Part shown: piece after piece, positions 14,684 to 22,675 of the stretch
How positions within the stretch are numbered: position 1 is the first letter of the stretch
Layout of the letters: the number at the start of each line of letters is the position of its first letter
NCBI GenBank assembly: GCA_035632095.1
Contig: DASQHM010000208.1
Coordinates: 1-22,977, forward strand
From: DASQHM01 sp035632095
Lineage (GTDB): Bacteria; Pseudomonadota; Alphaproteobacteria; Ferrovibrionales; Ferrovibrionaceae
Direction of reading: 5' to 3'
DNA: 22,977 bases
The notes under the pieces: model-generated
Told to the model about the DNA's origin: nothing
What the model saw: only the letters and a program-made list of their open reading frames with translations
Database searches by the model: none
Translations under genes and position numbers: made by a program

Positions 14684-15646
14684 ATGACGGCCAAGGTCGA
14701 GATCTGCGAAGTGGGCTTGCGCGACGGCCTGCAGAACACCAAGCGCTTCATGGCGACGGACGCGAAGAAAGCCTGGATCAGCGCCGAGGCGGCCGCGGGC
14801 GTGCGCGAGATCGAAGTCTGCTCGTTCGTGCCGGCCAAGCTCATCCCCCAATTTGTGGACGCCGATGAAATCGTGGCCCACGCGCTTGCCATTCCCGGTC
14901 TCACGGTCGCAGCACTGGTGCCGAACCTGAAAGGCGCCGAGCGCGCCATAGCGGCCCGCGTGCACAAGATCAGCCTGCCGGTCTCGGTCAGCCGCGCCCA
15001 TAGCAGCGCCAACGTGCGCAAGACGCCGGAACAGCAGGTCGAGGAGTGCCGCCGCATCGCCGAGCTTTGCGCCGCCCAGCCGAAAGGCCGAAGGCCGCAT
15101 CTGTCGGCCGGACTCTCGACCGCGTTCGGATGCACCATGCAGGGCGTCGTCGAAGAAGACGACGTGCGCCGCATGGCGGCGGCGCTGGTGGAGGCCGGAG
15201 CCGACGACGTGAGCCTCGCCGATACGGTCGGCTACGCCCATCCGGCGCAGATCGCGCGTTTGTTCAAAGCCGTCAAGGCCGACGTGGGCGACAAGATGAC
15301 GTCGATCCACCTGCACAATACGCGCGGCCTCGGCCTTGCCAACGCGCTTGCCGCCTTCGACGCCGGCGCGACCGGCTTCGACGCCAGCCTCGGCGGATTG
15401 GGTGGTTGCCCGTTTGCGCCCGGCGCATCCGGGAATGTCGTGACGGAGGATCTCGTCTTCATGTTCGAGGCCATGGGCGTTGCGACCGGCATCGATCTGG
15501 ACCGGCTGCTGGCGGCGCGGCGCATCATGGCCGAGGCGCTTCCGGGCGAGCAGCTTTACGGTCACATGGCTCTGGCCGGCCCGCCGAAGGGATTTGTGCC
15601 TGCGTCGGCAATGCCTGCCTCGCGGAAGGCCGGGGCGGCGGCGTGA
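14684..15646 (+). CDS. HMG-CoA lyase-family protein
   Basis: A 320-residue TIM-barrel lyase of the HMG-CoA lyase group, which cleaves 3-hydroxy-3-methylglutaryl-CoA (or a related 3-hydroxyacyl-CoA) to acetyl-CoA and a keto acid. RDGLQN at 13-18 supplies the metal ligand and catalytic R13/D14. The metal histidines are H209 and H211 (IHLHNT). The loop GGLGGCPFAPGASGN carries the catalytic C242 of the lyase signature. ATG at 14684 follows GGAG by six bases; an open frame 17 codons upstream lacks family similarity. The stop overlaps the CoA transferase GTG by four bases, so the two are translationally coupled. The pair could activate a branched dicarboxylate and then split it. Citramalyl-CoA or other side-chain lyases are alternatives. 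Confidence 0.93.
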   Translation: MTAKVEICEVGLRDGLQNTKRFMATDAKKAWISAEAAAGVREIEVCSFVPAKLIPQFVDADEIVAHALAIPGLTVAALVPNLKGAERAIAARVHKISLPVSVSRAHSSANVRKTPEQQVEECRRIAELCAAQPKGRRPHLSAGLSTAFGCTMQGVVEEDDVRRMAAALVEAGADDVSLADTVGYAHPAQIARLFKAVKADVGDKMTSIHLHNTRGLGLANALAAFDAGATGFDASLGGLGGCPFAPGASGNVVTEDLVFMFEAMGVATGIDLDRLLAARRIMAEALPGEQLYGHMALAGPPKGFVPASAMPASRKAGAAA

Positions 15647-16827
15647 GTTCACCGCTTCCGCTCGACGGCATTCGTGTCGTCGAGTTCACGCATATGGTGA
15701 TGGGCCCGACCTGCGGCCTGATCCTGGCCGATCTCGGCGCCGACGTGGTGAAAATCGAACCCATGCCCGACGGCGACAAGACGCGGCGCCTGGTCGGCGC
15801 CGGCGCCGGGTTCTTCGCCACCTTCAACCGCAACAAGCGCAGCGTCGCGGTGGATTTGAAATCGCCGCGCGGCGCCAGGCTGGTGCGCAAACTGATCGCC
15901 CGCGCTGACGCGGTGATCGAAAACTTCCGCCCCGACGCCATGGAACGCCTCGGCTTCGGGCACGAGGCGCTTCTGGCCGAGTTCCCGCGCCTGATCTATT
16001 GCGCGCTCAAGGGGTTTCTTTCCGGCCCCTACGAGAACCGCGTGGCGCTGGACGAAGTCGTGCAGATGATGGGCGGCCTCGCCTATATGACCGGACCGCC
16101 CGGCCGGCCGCTTCGCGCCGGCGCCTCGGTGAACGACATCATGGGCGGCATGTTCGGCGCCATCGCCATTCTGGCCGCGCTGCAGGAACGCCAGCGCACC
16201 GGCAAGGGCCAATTGGTCACCAGCGCGCTGTTCGAGAACAACGCGTTCCTGGTGGCGCAGCACATGGCGCAGCAGGCGGTCACCGGCAAGCCGCCCGAGC
16301 CGATGCCGAACCGGCTGCCGGCCTGGGCCATTTACGACATCTTCGACACCAGCGACGGCGGGCAGCTCTTCGTCGGCGTGGTCACCGATACCCAGTGGAA
16401 GCTGTTCTGCGAAGCGTTTCACCGGGCCGACCTTTATGCCGACGCAACGCTCGACACCAACCCGAAGCGGGTCACGGCACGGCCGCGCCTGCTGCCGGTG
16501 GTCGCCGAGATCATTCGCCGTCATACGCGCGCCGAGATGATGGCGCTCTGCGAACGGATCGGCCTGCCCTTCGCGCCGATCACGCGGCCGGGCGATCTGT
16601 TCGACGACCCGCAGCTCAATCAGCCGGGCGGCATGACCGAGGTCGAACTCGACGACGGCCGACGCGTGCGCCTGCCGGGCATGCCGGTCGAAATGGCGGG
16701 CCGGCGCTTCGGCAGCCGGATCGGATTGCCGAAGCTTGGCGCCGACAGCCGCGCGCTGGCCCAAGAGGCGGGCCTCGGCGCAGCCGAGATCGCAGCGATG
16801 CTTAAGGAAGGGTCGTTGGGCGAGTAG
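15643..16827 (+). CDS. CaiB/BaiF-family (class III) CoA transferase
   Basis: A 394-residue formyl-CoA-transferase-type enzyme that moves CoA between carboxylic acids through an aspartyl-CoA intermediate. The N-terminus LDGIRVVEFTHMVMGPTCG, then LADLGADVVKIEP and FNRNKRSVAVDLKSP, is diagnostic. D165 (NDIMGGMFG) is the expected catalytic aspartate, followed by ALQERQRTGKGQ. The GTG at 15643 overlaps the lyase TGA (GTGA), which fixes the start at the beginning of the family's conserved region although the frame is open far upstream. Coupling to the lyase suggests that it makes that enzyme's acyl-CoA substrate. The donor and acceptor acids cannot be named from sequence. Confidence 0.95.
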   Translation: MSSPLPLDGIRVVEFTHMVMGPTCGLILADLGADVVKIEPMPDGDKTRRLVGAGAGFFATFNRNKRSVAVDLKSPRGARLVRKLIARADAVIENFRPDAMERLGFGHEALLAEFPRLIYCALKGFLSGPYENRVALDEVVQMMGGLAYMTGPPGRPLRAGASVNDIMGGMFGAIAILAALQERQRTGKGQLVTSALFENNAFLVAQHMAQQAVTGKPPEPMPNRLPAWAIYDIFDTSDGGQLFVGVVTDTQWKLFCEAFHRADLYADATLDTNPKRVTARPRLLPVVAEIIRRHTRAEMMALCERIGLPFAPITRPGDLFDDPQLNQPGGMTEVELDDGRRVRLPGMPVEMAGRRFGSRIGLPKLGADSRALAQEAGLGAAEIAAMLKEGSLGE

Positions 16828-16939
16828 CGGCGCCGCGTGTGCCGCATGGCTCGGACCGGTAAAATGCAGGCCGGGCAAAACCGGCACGGACGTAAGGTCG
16901 CGCCGCCAAGCGCCGGTCGCGAATCCGCAGCGGTGAACC

Positions 16940-18370
16940 ATGCCTAGCGCGCCCACACGTCAAATCCTCATCCCCATGATCATCGCCTGCGCGCTGTTCA
17001 TGGAGAATTTGGATTCGACCGTCATCGCGACGGCGCTGCCGGCGATCGCGCGCGACATCGGCACCAGTCCGCTGCAGCTCAATCTTGCCATCACGAGCTA
17101 CCTGCTCAGCCTCGCCGTGTTCATACCGTTGAGCGGCTGGATGGCCGACCGGTTCGGCGCGCGGACCGTGTTCCGGGCCGCTATCGGCGTGTTCATGCTG
17201 GGCTCGATCCTGTGCGGATTTTCGAATGGCCTGCCGGAGATGGTGGCGGCGCGCGTGCTGCAGGGCATGGGCGGCGCCATGATGGTGCCGGTCGGCCGGC
17301 TGGTGATCCTCCGTACCATCCCGAAGGCCGATCTGGTCAACGCCATGGCCTATCTCACAGTGCCGGCGCTGCTTGGGCCCGTGGTGGGTCCGCCGCTCGG
17401 CGGCTTCATCGTGACCTATGGCTCGTGGCGCTGGATCTTCTTCATCAACGTGCCGATCGGCATCCTCGGCATCGTGCTGGCGACCGTGTTCATCGACAAC
17501 GTGCGCGAGGCGGAAAGCTGGAAGCTCGACGTGACCGGCTTCCTGATGACCGGCATCGGCCTCGCCGGGCTGGTGTTCGGCTTCGAATCGATCGGCCGCG
17601 GCGTGGTGCCGACCGCCGTCGTCGTCGCGCTGCTCTGCGGCGGACTTATCTGCCTTGCGGCCTATGTGGTGCACATGCGGAGCACGCCGCAGCCGATCGT
17701 CGATCTCGGGCTGTTGCGCATCCCAACTTTCAACGTCGCCATTATCGGCGGCTCGCTGTTCCGCATCGGCGTCGGCGCGCTGCCGTTCCTCACGCCGCTC
17801 ATGCTGCAGGTCGGCTTCGGGCTCAGCGCGCTGAATTCCGGGCTTATCACCTTCGCCAGCGCCGCCGGCGCGCTCGCCATGAAAATGACCGCCGGTCCGA
17901 TCCTGCGCGCGTTCGGCTACCGGCCCGTGCTCATTGCGAACACGTTGATCAACGGCGTGTTCTTCATGGGCTATGCGCTCTTTCAGCCCGGCACGCCGCA
18001 CGCGCTGATTTTCCTGTTGCTGCTGGCCGGCGGCTTCTTCCGCTCGCTGCAATTCACCAGCGTGAGCACGCTGTCCTATGCGAACGTGATGCCGCCGCAA
18101 ATGAGCCGCGCCACCAGCCTGTCGAGCATGGCGCAGCAGCTTTCGGTGAGCATCGGGGTCGGCACCGCGGCTCTCTTGCTGCACGTGACGCTCGTGGTGC
18201 GCGGCAGCGAGACGCTCGGCGCCGGCGACTTCGCGCCGGCCTTCATCGGCGTCGGCCTGATCACGCTCACGAGCCTCGCTTTCTTCGTGCGCCTGTCCGG
18301 CGATGCCGGCGCGGAAGTCGGCGGCAAGATCGCCCGAGCAAGCGAACCGAAACCGTCCTTGTCGGACTAG
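16940..18370 (+). CDS. MFS permease, DHA2 (EmrB/QacA-like) family
   Basis: A 476-residue polytopic membrane transporter predicted to have about 14 helices in the inner membrane. The first helix has the DHA2 signature ENLDSTVIATALPAIARD, with its intramembrane Asp. Motif A follows helix 2 (GWMADRFGARTVF), and motif C-like text LLGPVVGPPLGGF near residue 143-155 marks a drug:proton antiporter. The start at 16940 follows GGTGAA. It is 112 bases downstream of the CoA transferase on the same strand, so it could be cotranscribed. The role is efflux or uptake of an organic anion or drug; no TolC- or EmrA-like partner is adjacent. It converges with the FAD monooxygenase gene across a hairpin. Confidence 0.93.
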   Translation: MPSAPTRQILIPMIIACALFMENLDSTVIATALPAIARDIGTSPLQLNLAITSYLLSLAVFIPLSGWMADRFGARTVFRAAIGVFMLGSILCGFSNGLPEMVAARVLQGMGGAMMVPVGRLVILRTIPKADLVNAMAYLTVPALLGPVVGPPLGGFIVTYGSWRWIFFINVPIGILGIVLATVFIDNVREAESWKLDVTGFLMTGIGLAGLVFGFESIGRGVVPTAVVVALLCGGLICLAAYVVHMRSTPQPIVDLGLLRIPTFNVAIIGGSLFRIGVGALPFLTPLMLQVGFGLSALNSGLITFASAAGALAMKMTAGPILRAFGYRPVLIANTLINGVFFMGYALFQPGTPHALIFLLLLAGGFFRSLQFTSVSTLSYANVMPPQMSRATSLSSMAQQLSVSIGVGTAALLLHVTLVVRGSETLGAGDFAPAFIGVGLITLTSLAFFVRLSGDAGAEVGGKIARASEPKPSLSD

Positions 18371-18375
18371 GCCGC

Positions 18376-18403
18376 TCCGGCCGGAACGCGATTCCCGGCC
18401 GGA
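18376..18403. terminator. Probable bidirectional terminator hairpin
   Basis: Perfect 9-base arms TCCGGCCGG (18376-18384) and CCGGCCGGA (18395-18403) with a 10-base loop lie in the 49-base gap between the convergent MFS and FAD oxidoreductase genes. There is no long U-run, so termination by the hairpin alone is plausible but unproven. Confidence 0.55.
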
Positions 18404-18419
18404 CAAGACTTGGACGCCG

Positions 18420-19637
18420 CTAGCCGGCCATGGCCAGCCGCGCATCGGCGACGATGCGCGCGACGTTGTCCGGCGCGAAGAATTCCCGCACCGGCACCGT
18501 TCCCGCCATCACGCCGAGAAAGCGGCCAATCTCGCGCGGGTTTCCTTCCAAGGCGTGCACCAATTCCTTCATTTCCGGCGGCGGCGGCGCAAGCCGCGCC
18601 AGATCGTCGGTAAGTTCGTGCATGGGTATGGAAGCTTCGTCGCGCCGCGCCTGGTACTCCCCGAGCGCGTCCTCGAAGCCGCGGCGTCCCGACAGCGCCG
18701 CATCAAGCGCCTCGGCCAACAGTTCCGCGTCACGGAAGGCATCGCTCATGCCTTGCGCCGTAATCGGATCCTTGTTGTGCCCGGCGTCGCCCACGAGCGC
18801 CCAGCCCGGACCGAAGGGTTTGCGGAAGTAGCTTTCGAGATGCGCCGTGCCGACAAGTTTCTCCACCCGCGTGGCGGTCGCGAGGCGATCGCGGATCCAC
18901 GGCACCGACGCCAGCGCATCGAGGTACGCCTGCAGCGGGTTTCGGCGCACGCGCACAAAGGCGTCGACGGGCCAGACCGCCACCGCCAGCGTCAGGGCCG
19001 CGTTGGTCGGACCGACCACGAAGAAATTTCCGGGACGGATGAAGAGGTGCGTGTGAGGGGCGTTGAACCCGCTCCAGTAGCTGTAATAGTTGCAGGTGGC
19101 CGACGGCCGCCGAAAGTATTCGGTGGCGCCGGCCGCGCGGGCGACAAGGGAATCCCGGCCGTCGGCTCCGACGACCGCGCGCGCGCGCGCTTCGAAGCGG
19201 GCACCCGACGAATCTTCGCCGCAAATGCCCGCAACGCGGCCGTCCTCGAAGATCAGCTCGCGCACGCGCACGCCTTGGCGGAATTCCACGCCGGATTCGA
19301 CGGCGGCGTCGATGAGCAGGGCGTCGAAGATCTTGCGGCGCGGCGCGTAGGAGACATCCGTGCCGCATTCCGCCGGCGCCGGATTGCCGGTCAATACGAC
19401 CGGGCCGAAGTCCACGGTCAATGTCCTTTCGGCCGGTGCGTCCGTCGCCTGCAGACGATCGAGAACGCCCCAGCGCCGCAGCCTGGCGACGCCGGATACA
19501 TGAATGAAATGGGTCGACATGGTGTCGCTCGGGAAGGTGGCGCGATCGACCATCAGGACCTTGTGTCCGCGTCGGGCCAGAAGCATGGCCGTTGACGCTC
19601 CGGCGCAGCGCGCGCCGACGACGATGACATCGTACAT
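18420..19637 (-). CDS. FAD-dependent oxidoreductase/monooxygenase
   Basis: A 405-residue flavoprotein of the p-hydroxybenzoate hydroxylase/geranylgeranyl reductase superfamily. The N-terminal Rossmann motif VVGARCAG (6-13) has Arg at the second glycine position of GxGxxG, which I recall as usual in this subgroup. Further motifs are VGADGRDS at about 156-163 and the FAD-ribityl motif GDAGHNKDPITAQGM at 283-297. It likely hydroxylates or epoxidises an aromatic or isoprenoid substrate with NAD(P)H and O2. The ATG at 19637 is preferred over one nine codons upstream because AGGGGAGA lies at the right distance. It is divergent from a LysR regulator with an inverted repeat between them, the classic arrangement of a regulated monooxygenase. 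Confidence 0.9.
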   Translation of the reverse strand: MYDVIVVGARCAGASTAMLLARRGHKVLMVDRATFPSDTMSTHFIHVSGVARLRRWGVLDRLQATDAPAERTLTVDFGPVVLTGNPAPAECGTDVSYAPRRKIFDALLIDAAVESGVEFRQGVRVRELIFEDGRVAGICGEDSSGARFEARARAVVGADGRDSLVARAAGATEYFRRPSATCNYYSYWSGFNAPHTHLFIRPGNFFVVGPTNAALTLAVAVWPVDAFVRVRRNPLQAYLDALASVPWIRDRLATATRVEKLVGTAHLESYFRKPFGPGWALVGDAGHNKDPITAQGMSDAFRDAELLAEALDAALSGRRGFEDALGEYQARRDEASIPMHELTDDLARLAPPPPEMKELVHALEGNPREIGRFLGVMAGTVPVREFFAPDNVARIVADARLAMAG

Positions 19638-19720
19638 GGACGCATCTCCCCTGGTGCTCTCCAAGACTCGCTCAACGCCCGGCCGCCGGCCTAGAATTCA
19701 CGTTCGGCGCGCTCGTCTTT

Positions 19721-19744
19721 GCATGCGTAAGGGTTTACGCGTGC
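19721..19744. promoter_or_regulatory. Inverted repeat, candidate LysR binding site
   Basis: Arms GCATGCGTAA (19721-19730) and TTACGCGTGC (19735-19744) match at nine of ten positions around GGGT. The site lies between the divergent FAD monooxygenase (start 19637) and LysR gene (start 19792), about 85-107 bases from the former. That position fits a LysR recognition site, and the core contains a T-N11-A match. Confidence 0.5.
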
Positions 19745-19791
19745 GGCGGCCGGTGGTGAAATCGAATGATCGTATCGGCCCTATCAATGCC

Positions 19792-20721
19792 ATGAATTTC
19801 GCCGCCTTCGACCTCAATCTGCTGCGGGTCTTCGACGCGCTCATGCGGGAGCGGAGCGCCACGCGCGCGGGCGAACGGGTGGGCTTGAGTCAGCCGGCGG
19901 TGAGCGCCGCGCTCAACCGCCTCCGCCATGCGCTCGGCGACGAGCTCTTCGTCCGCCAGGTCAACGAGATGGTGCCGACCCCGCGCGCGGTCGCTCTTGC
20001 CGAGCCGCTGCGCGACGCCCTGGAACAAGTGCAGCGGGCACTCTATGGAACGGCCGAGTTCGATCCGTCGAGCACCGTGCGCGACTTCGTGCTCCTGGGC
20101 GCCGACATTTTCGCAATGATGCTGATGCCGAATCTGCTGGCGAAGGTCTCGGCGGCGGCGCCGGGGATCGGGCTCAGGCTGCTCGACAGCGCACGCGGCG
20201 ACGTGGCGCGCCTGCTGATCGCCGACGACATCGACATGGCGCTGGAACGCCCGCTCGACCTGCCGGAATGGATCTCGCGTCAACTGTTGTTCCGCTCGCC
20301 GTTCGTGATCATCGCGGCCAAGAACAATCCCGCGATCGCGGCAGCAAGAGTCAAGGAAGGCGAGGCGATCCCGCTCGACCTGTTCTGCACCCTTCCCCAC
20401 GGGCTCCGCTCCATCGACGGGAGCACCAGCGGCTTCATGGCGGACGCGCTCGCGGCGGTCGGCAGGCGGCGGCGTGTCGTGCTGACCCTGGCCCAGTTTT
20501 ACGCTTTGGCCCTGGCGGTATCGAAGGGATCGCTTCTGGCGGCGATGCCCACGGAATTTGCGCACGCCTATGCCGGTGAGCTTGGGCTCGCCATTTACCA
20601 ACCGCCGTTCGAGGTTCCGGTGCCGGAGATCAATCTCTATTGGCACCGCCGCCACGACCAAGATCCGGCCCACCGCTGGCTCCGCGAGCAGATCGTCGCC
20701 GGCGTGCGCGAATTCACTTGA
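19792..20721 (+). CDS. LysR-family transcriptional regulator
   Basis: A 309-residue LysR-type regulator. The winged HTH spans roughly residues 6-65 (DLNLLRVFDALMRERSATRAG cut here to DLNLLRVFDALMRERS, then VGLSQPAVSAALNRLRHALGD and ELFVR). A two-lobed periplasmic-binding-like effector domain follows from about residue 95 to the end. The wording of the HTH and the NEMVPTPRA that follows resemble the NodD/aromatic-catabolism branch. The frame is open about 96 codons further upstream, overlapping the monooxygenase, but ATG at 19792 is the family's normal start. It probably activates the divergent FAD monooxygenase in response to its substrate. Confidence 0.93.
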   Translation: MNFAAFDLNLLRVFDALMRERSATRAGERVGLSQPAVSAALNRLRHALGDELFVRQVNEMVPTPRAVALAEPLRDALEQVQRALYGTAEFDPSSTVRDFVLLGADIFAMMLMPNLLAKVSAAAPGIGLRLLDSARGDVARLLIADDIDMALERPLDLPEWISRQLLFRSPFVIIAAKNNPAIAAARVKEGEAIPLDLFCTLPHGLRSIDGSTSGFMADALAAVGRRRRVVLTLAQFYALALAVSKGSLLAAMPTEFAHAYAGELGLAIYQPPFEVPVPEINLYWHRRHDQDPAHRWLREQIVAGVREFT

Positions 20722-20776
20722 GCCGCAGCGGCGTGCCGCGTTGTGCTAGACTTGTGCAACGGTCGCCGCGAAAAAC

Positions 20777-20859
20777 TTGGCCTCGATGCAGCAACCCGTG
20801 CAACGCAAACTGACGACGATCCTCGCTGCCGACGTGGCCGGCTACAGCCGGCTCACGGG
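20777..20859 (+). repeat. 5' duplicated block of the first cyclase gene (copy 1)
   Basis: These 83 bases match 22593-22675 with only four differences by eye. Both copies start exactly at TTGGCCTCGATG and cover the first 24-25 codons of the two tandem cyclase genes. Beyond the block the two genes differ far more. Confidence 0.85.
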
Positions 20860-22558
20860 CGGCGACGAGGAAGGCACGCTCGCCCGGCTCAGGGCGATCC
20901 GCAAGGAGCTGGTGGATCCCGCCATCGCCGCCAATCGCGGCCGCATCGTCAAGACGACCGGCGACGGCATGCTGGCCGAGTTCGCTTCGGTGGTGGACGC
21001 GGTGCGCTCGGCGCTGGAGGTGCAGCGCGCCATGGTGGACCGCAACGCCGGGCTTACGCCCCACCAGCGCATCGACTTCCGCGTCGGCATCAACCTCGGC
21101 GACGTGGTGGTGGAGGATGACGGCGACCTCATGGGAGAGGGCGTCAACGTGGCGGCGCGCCTTGAAGGCATCGCCGCGCCCGGCGGCATCTGCCTGTCGC
21201 GCGCCGCTTACGACCAGGTACGCGGCAAGATAGATGTCGCCATGCAAGACCTGGGCGAGCAGCGGCTGAAGAACATTGCCGAGCCGGTGCGCGTTTACGC
21301 CATTACGCCCGTGCACGGCGGCGCGCCGCAGGCGTCGCCAACCCTCGCGCCGCGGCTCTCCATCGTCGTGCTGCCCTTCGCCAATCTCGGCGGCGATGCC
21401 GAACAGGATTATTTCGTCGACGGCATCACCGAAAGCCTGACCACCGATCTGTCGCGCATTCCCGGCGCCTTCGTCATTGCCCGCAACACCGCCTTCACCT
21501 TCAAGGGCAAGGCCGTGGACGCGCGAAAAGTGGGCCGCGAGCTTGGCGTGCGCTACGTCATGGAAGGCAGCGTGCAGACCGGCGGGAACCGCATCCGCGT
21601 CAACGCGCAGCTGATCGACGTGGAGACCGGCGCGCATCTCTGGGCCGAGCGCTTCGACAAGCCGCGCGCCGATCTGTTCGACATGCAGGACGAGATCACC
21701 GCGCGGCTGGCGCGGACGGTGGGCATCGAGCTGGTGGCGGCCGAAGGCCGGCGGGCGGAGCGCGAGCGGCCGGACAACATGGATGCGGTCGACCTGGCCA
21801 TGCGCGGGCGGGCGGTGATGAACCGGCCGCCCTCGCTCGACAATGTGCGCCAGGCCCGCGACTTGTTCGAGGCGGCACTTCGCCTCGACGACCGCAACGT
21901 GGAGGCGCTCGTTGGTCTCGGCGAATCCCATGCCTTCGAGCTTCGCAGCTTTGCATCGACCGCACGGGCGGAACAGCTCAGCGCCGCGGAGGCGGCCATC
22001 GACAAGGCGCTCACTCTCGCGCCCGAAAATGCCAATGCGCACAACATTCGTGCCGGGGTGCTGTTCCTGCAGCGCAGGCCCGAGCGGGCGCTGGAGGAAG
22101 CCGAGCTTGCGATCTCGCTCGATCGCAACCTGCCCTCAGCCCAGGCCACGGCTGCGTTCCTGAAGATGATGGTCGGGCGTGCCGAGGAGACCGAAGACGG
22201 CATCAGCGAAGCAATTCGCCTCAGTCCCCGCGATCCCGCCCTGAGTCAGTGGTACTCGTTCATGGGCGTCTCCAACGTGTATCGTGGCCGGCTCGATCGC
22301 GCCGTGGAGCACCTGCGCCGCGCTGTCACCATGAATCCCCGCTCGGCGCTGCCGCACTTCTTCTTGGCCGCGGCGCTGGCGCTGACCGGCCGGATCGACG
22401 AGGCGGCGCGAGCGCGCGACGCCGGGCTCAAGCTCGATCCGAATTTCAGCCTGTCCAGGTTCCGCAACGACGTGCGCAGCGACAACCCCGTCTACCTGGA
22501 GCAGCGCCAGCACATCTACGAAGGCATGCGCAAGGCCGGCGTGCCGGAAGAGCGTTGA
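20786..22558 (+). CDS. Class III adenylate/guanylate cyclase with TolB-like and TPR domains
   Basis: A 590-residue signalling protein. Residues 8-130 are a class III nucleotidyl cyclase domain with metal aspartates D16 (AADVAGYSRL) and D60 (KTTGDGM), and N121/R125 (GVNVAARLE) for transition-state binding. A TolB/FlgO-like domain covers about 190-305 (SIVVLPFANLGGD, YFVDGITESLTTDL). TPR-like helices run from about 345 to 560 (AGVLFLQRRPERALEEAELA cut to RRPERALEEAELAI, and so on). There is no signal peptide or clear membrane helix. It probably makes cAMP, with the C-terminal part sensing or scaffolding. ATG 20786 is given; an in-frame TTG at 20777 is equally conserved in the second copy, and neither has a clear Shine-Dalgarno. 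Such genes occur in families of paralogues in Rhizobiales. Confidence 0.93.
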   Translation: MQQPVQRKLTTILAADVAGYSRLTGGDEEGTLARLRAIRKELVDPAIAANRGRIVKTTGDGMLAEFASVVDAVRSALEVQRAMVDRNAGLTPHQRIDFRVGINLGDVVVEDDGDLMGEGVNVAARLEGIAAPGGICLSRAAYDQVRGKIDVAMQDLGEQRLKNIAEPVRVYAITPVHGGAPQASPTLAPRLSIVVLPFANLGGDAEQDYFVDGITESLTTDLSRIPGAFVIARNTAFTFKGKAVDARKVGRELGVRYVMEGSVQTGGNRIRVNAQLIDVETGAHLWAERFDKPRADLFDMQDEITARLARTVGIELVAAEGRRAERERPDNMDAVDLAMRGRAVMNRPPSLDNVRQARDLFEAALRLDDRNVEALVGLGESHAFELRSFASTARAEQLSAAEAAIDKALTLAPENANAHNIRAGVLFLQRRPERALEEAELAISLDRNLPSAQATAAFLKMMVGRAEETEDGISEAIRLSPRDPALSQWYSFMGVSNVYRGRLDRAVEHLRRAVTMNPRSALPHFFLAAALALTGRIDEAARARDAGLKLDPNFSLSRFRNDVRSDNPVYLEQRQHIYEGMRKAGVPEER

Positions 22559-22592
22559 ACATGGCGGACCAAGATTGGCGGCCGCAACAGAA

Positions 22593-22675
22593 TTGGCCTC
22601 GATGCAGCAGCCAGTGCAACGCAAACTGACGACGATCCTCGCCGCCGACGTGGCCGGCTACAGCCGGCTCATGGG
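22593..22675 (+). repeat. 5' duplicated block of the second cyclase gene (copy 2)
   Basis: Partner of 20777-20859. It lies 35 bases after the stop of the first cyclase gene, and the four differences seen are single-base substitutions. Confidence 0.85.

Noticed and set aside
16870..16885. GCCGG/CCGGC hairpin between CoA transferase and MFS genes
   Set aside because: Five-base GC stem without a U tract; common by chance at this GC content.
16802..18445. Long antisense open frame opposite the MFS permease
   Set aside because: Its product is a low-complexity string of His, Arg, Asp and Glu with no family pattern, as expected for an antisense shadow in GC-rich DNA; the plus strand encodes a clear 14-helix transporter.
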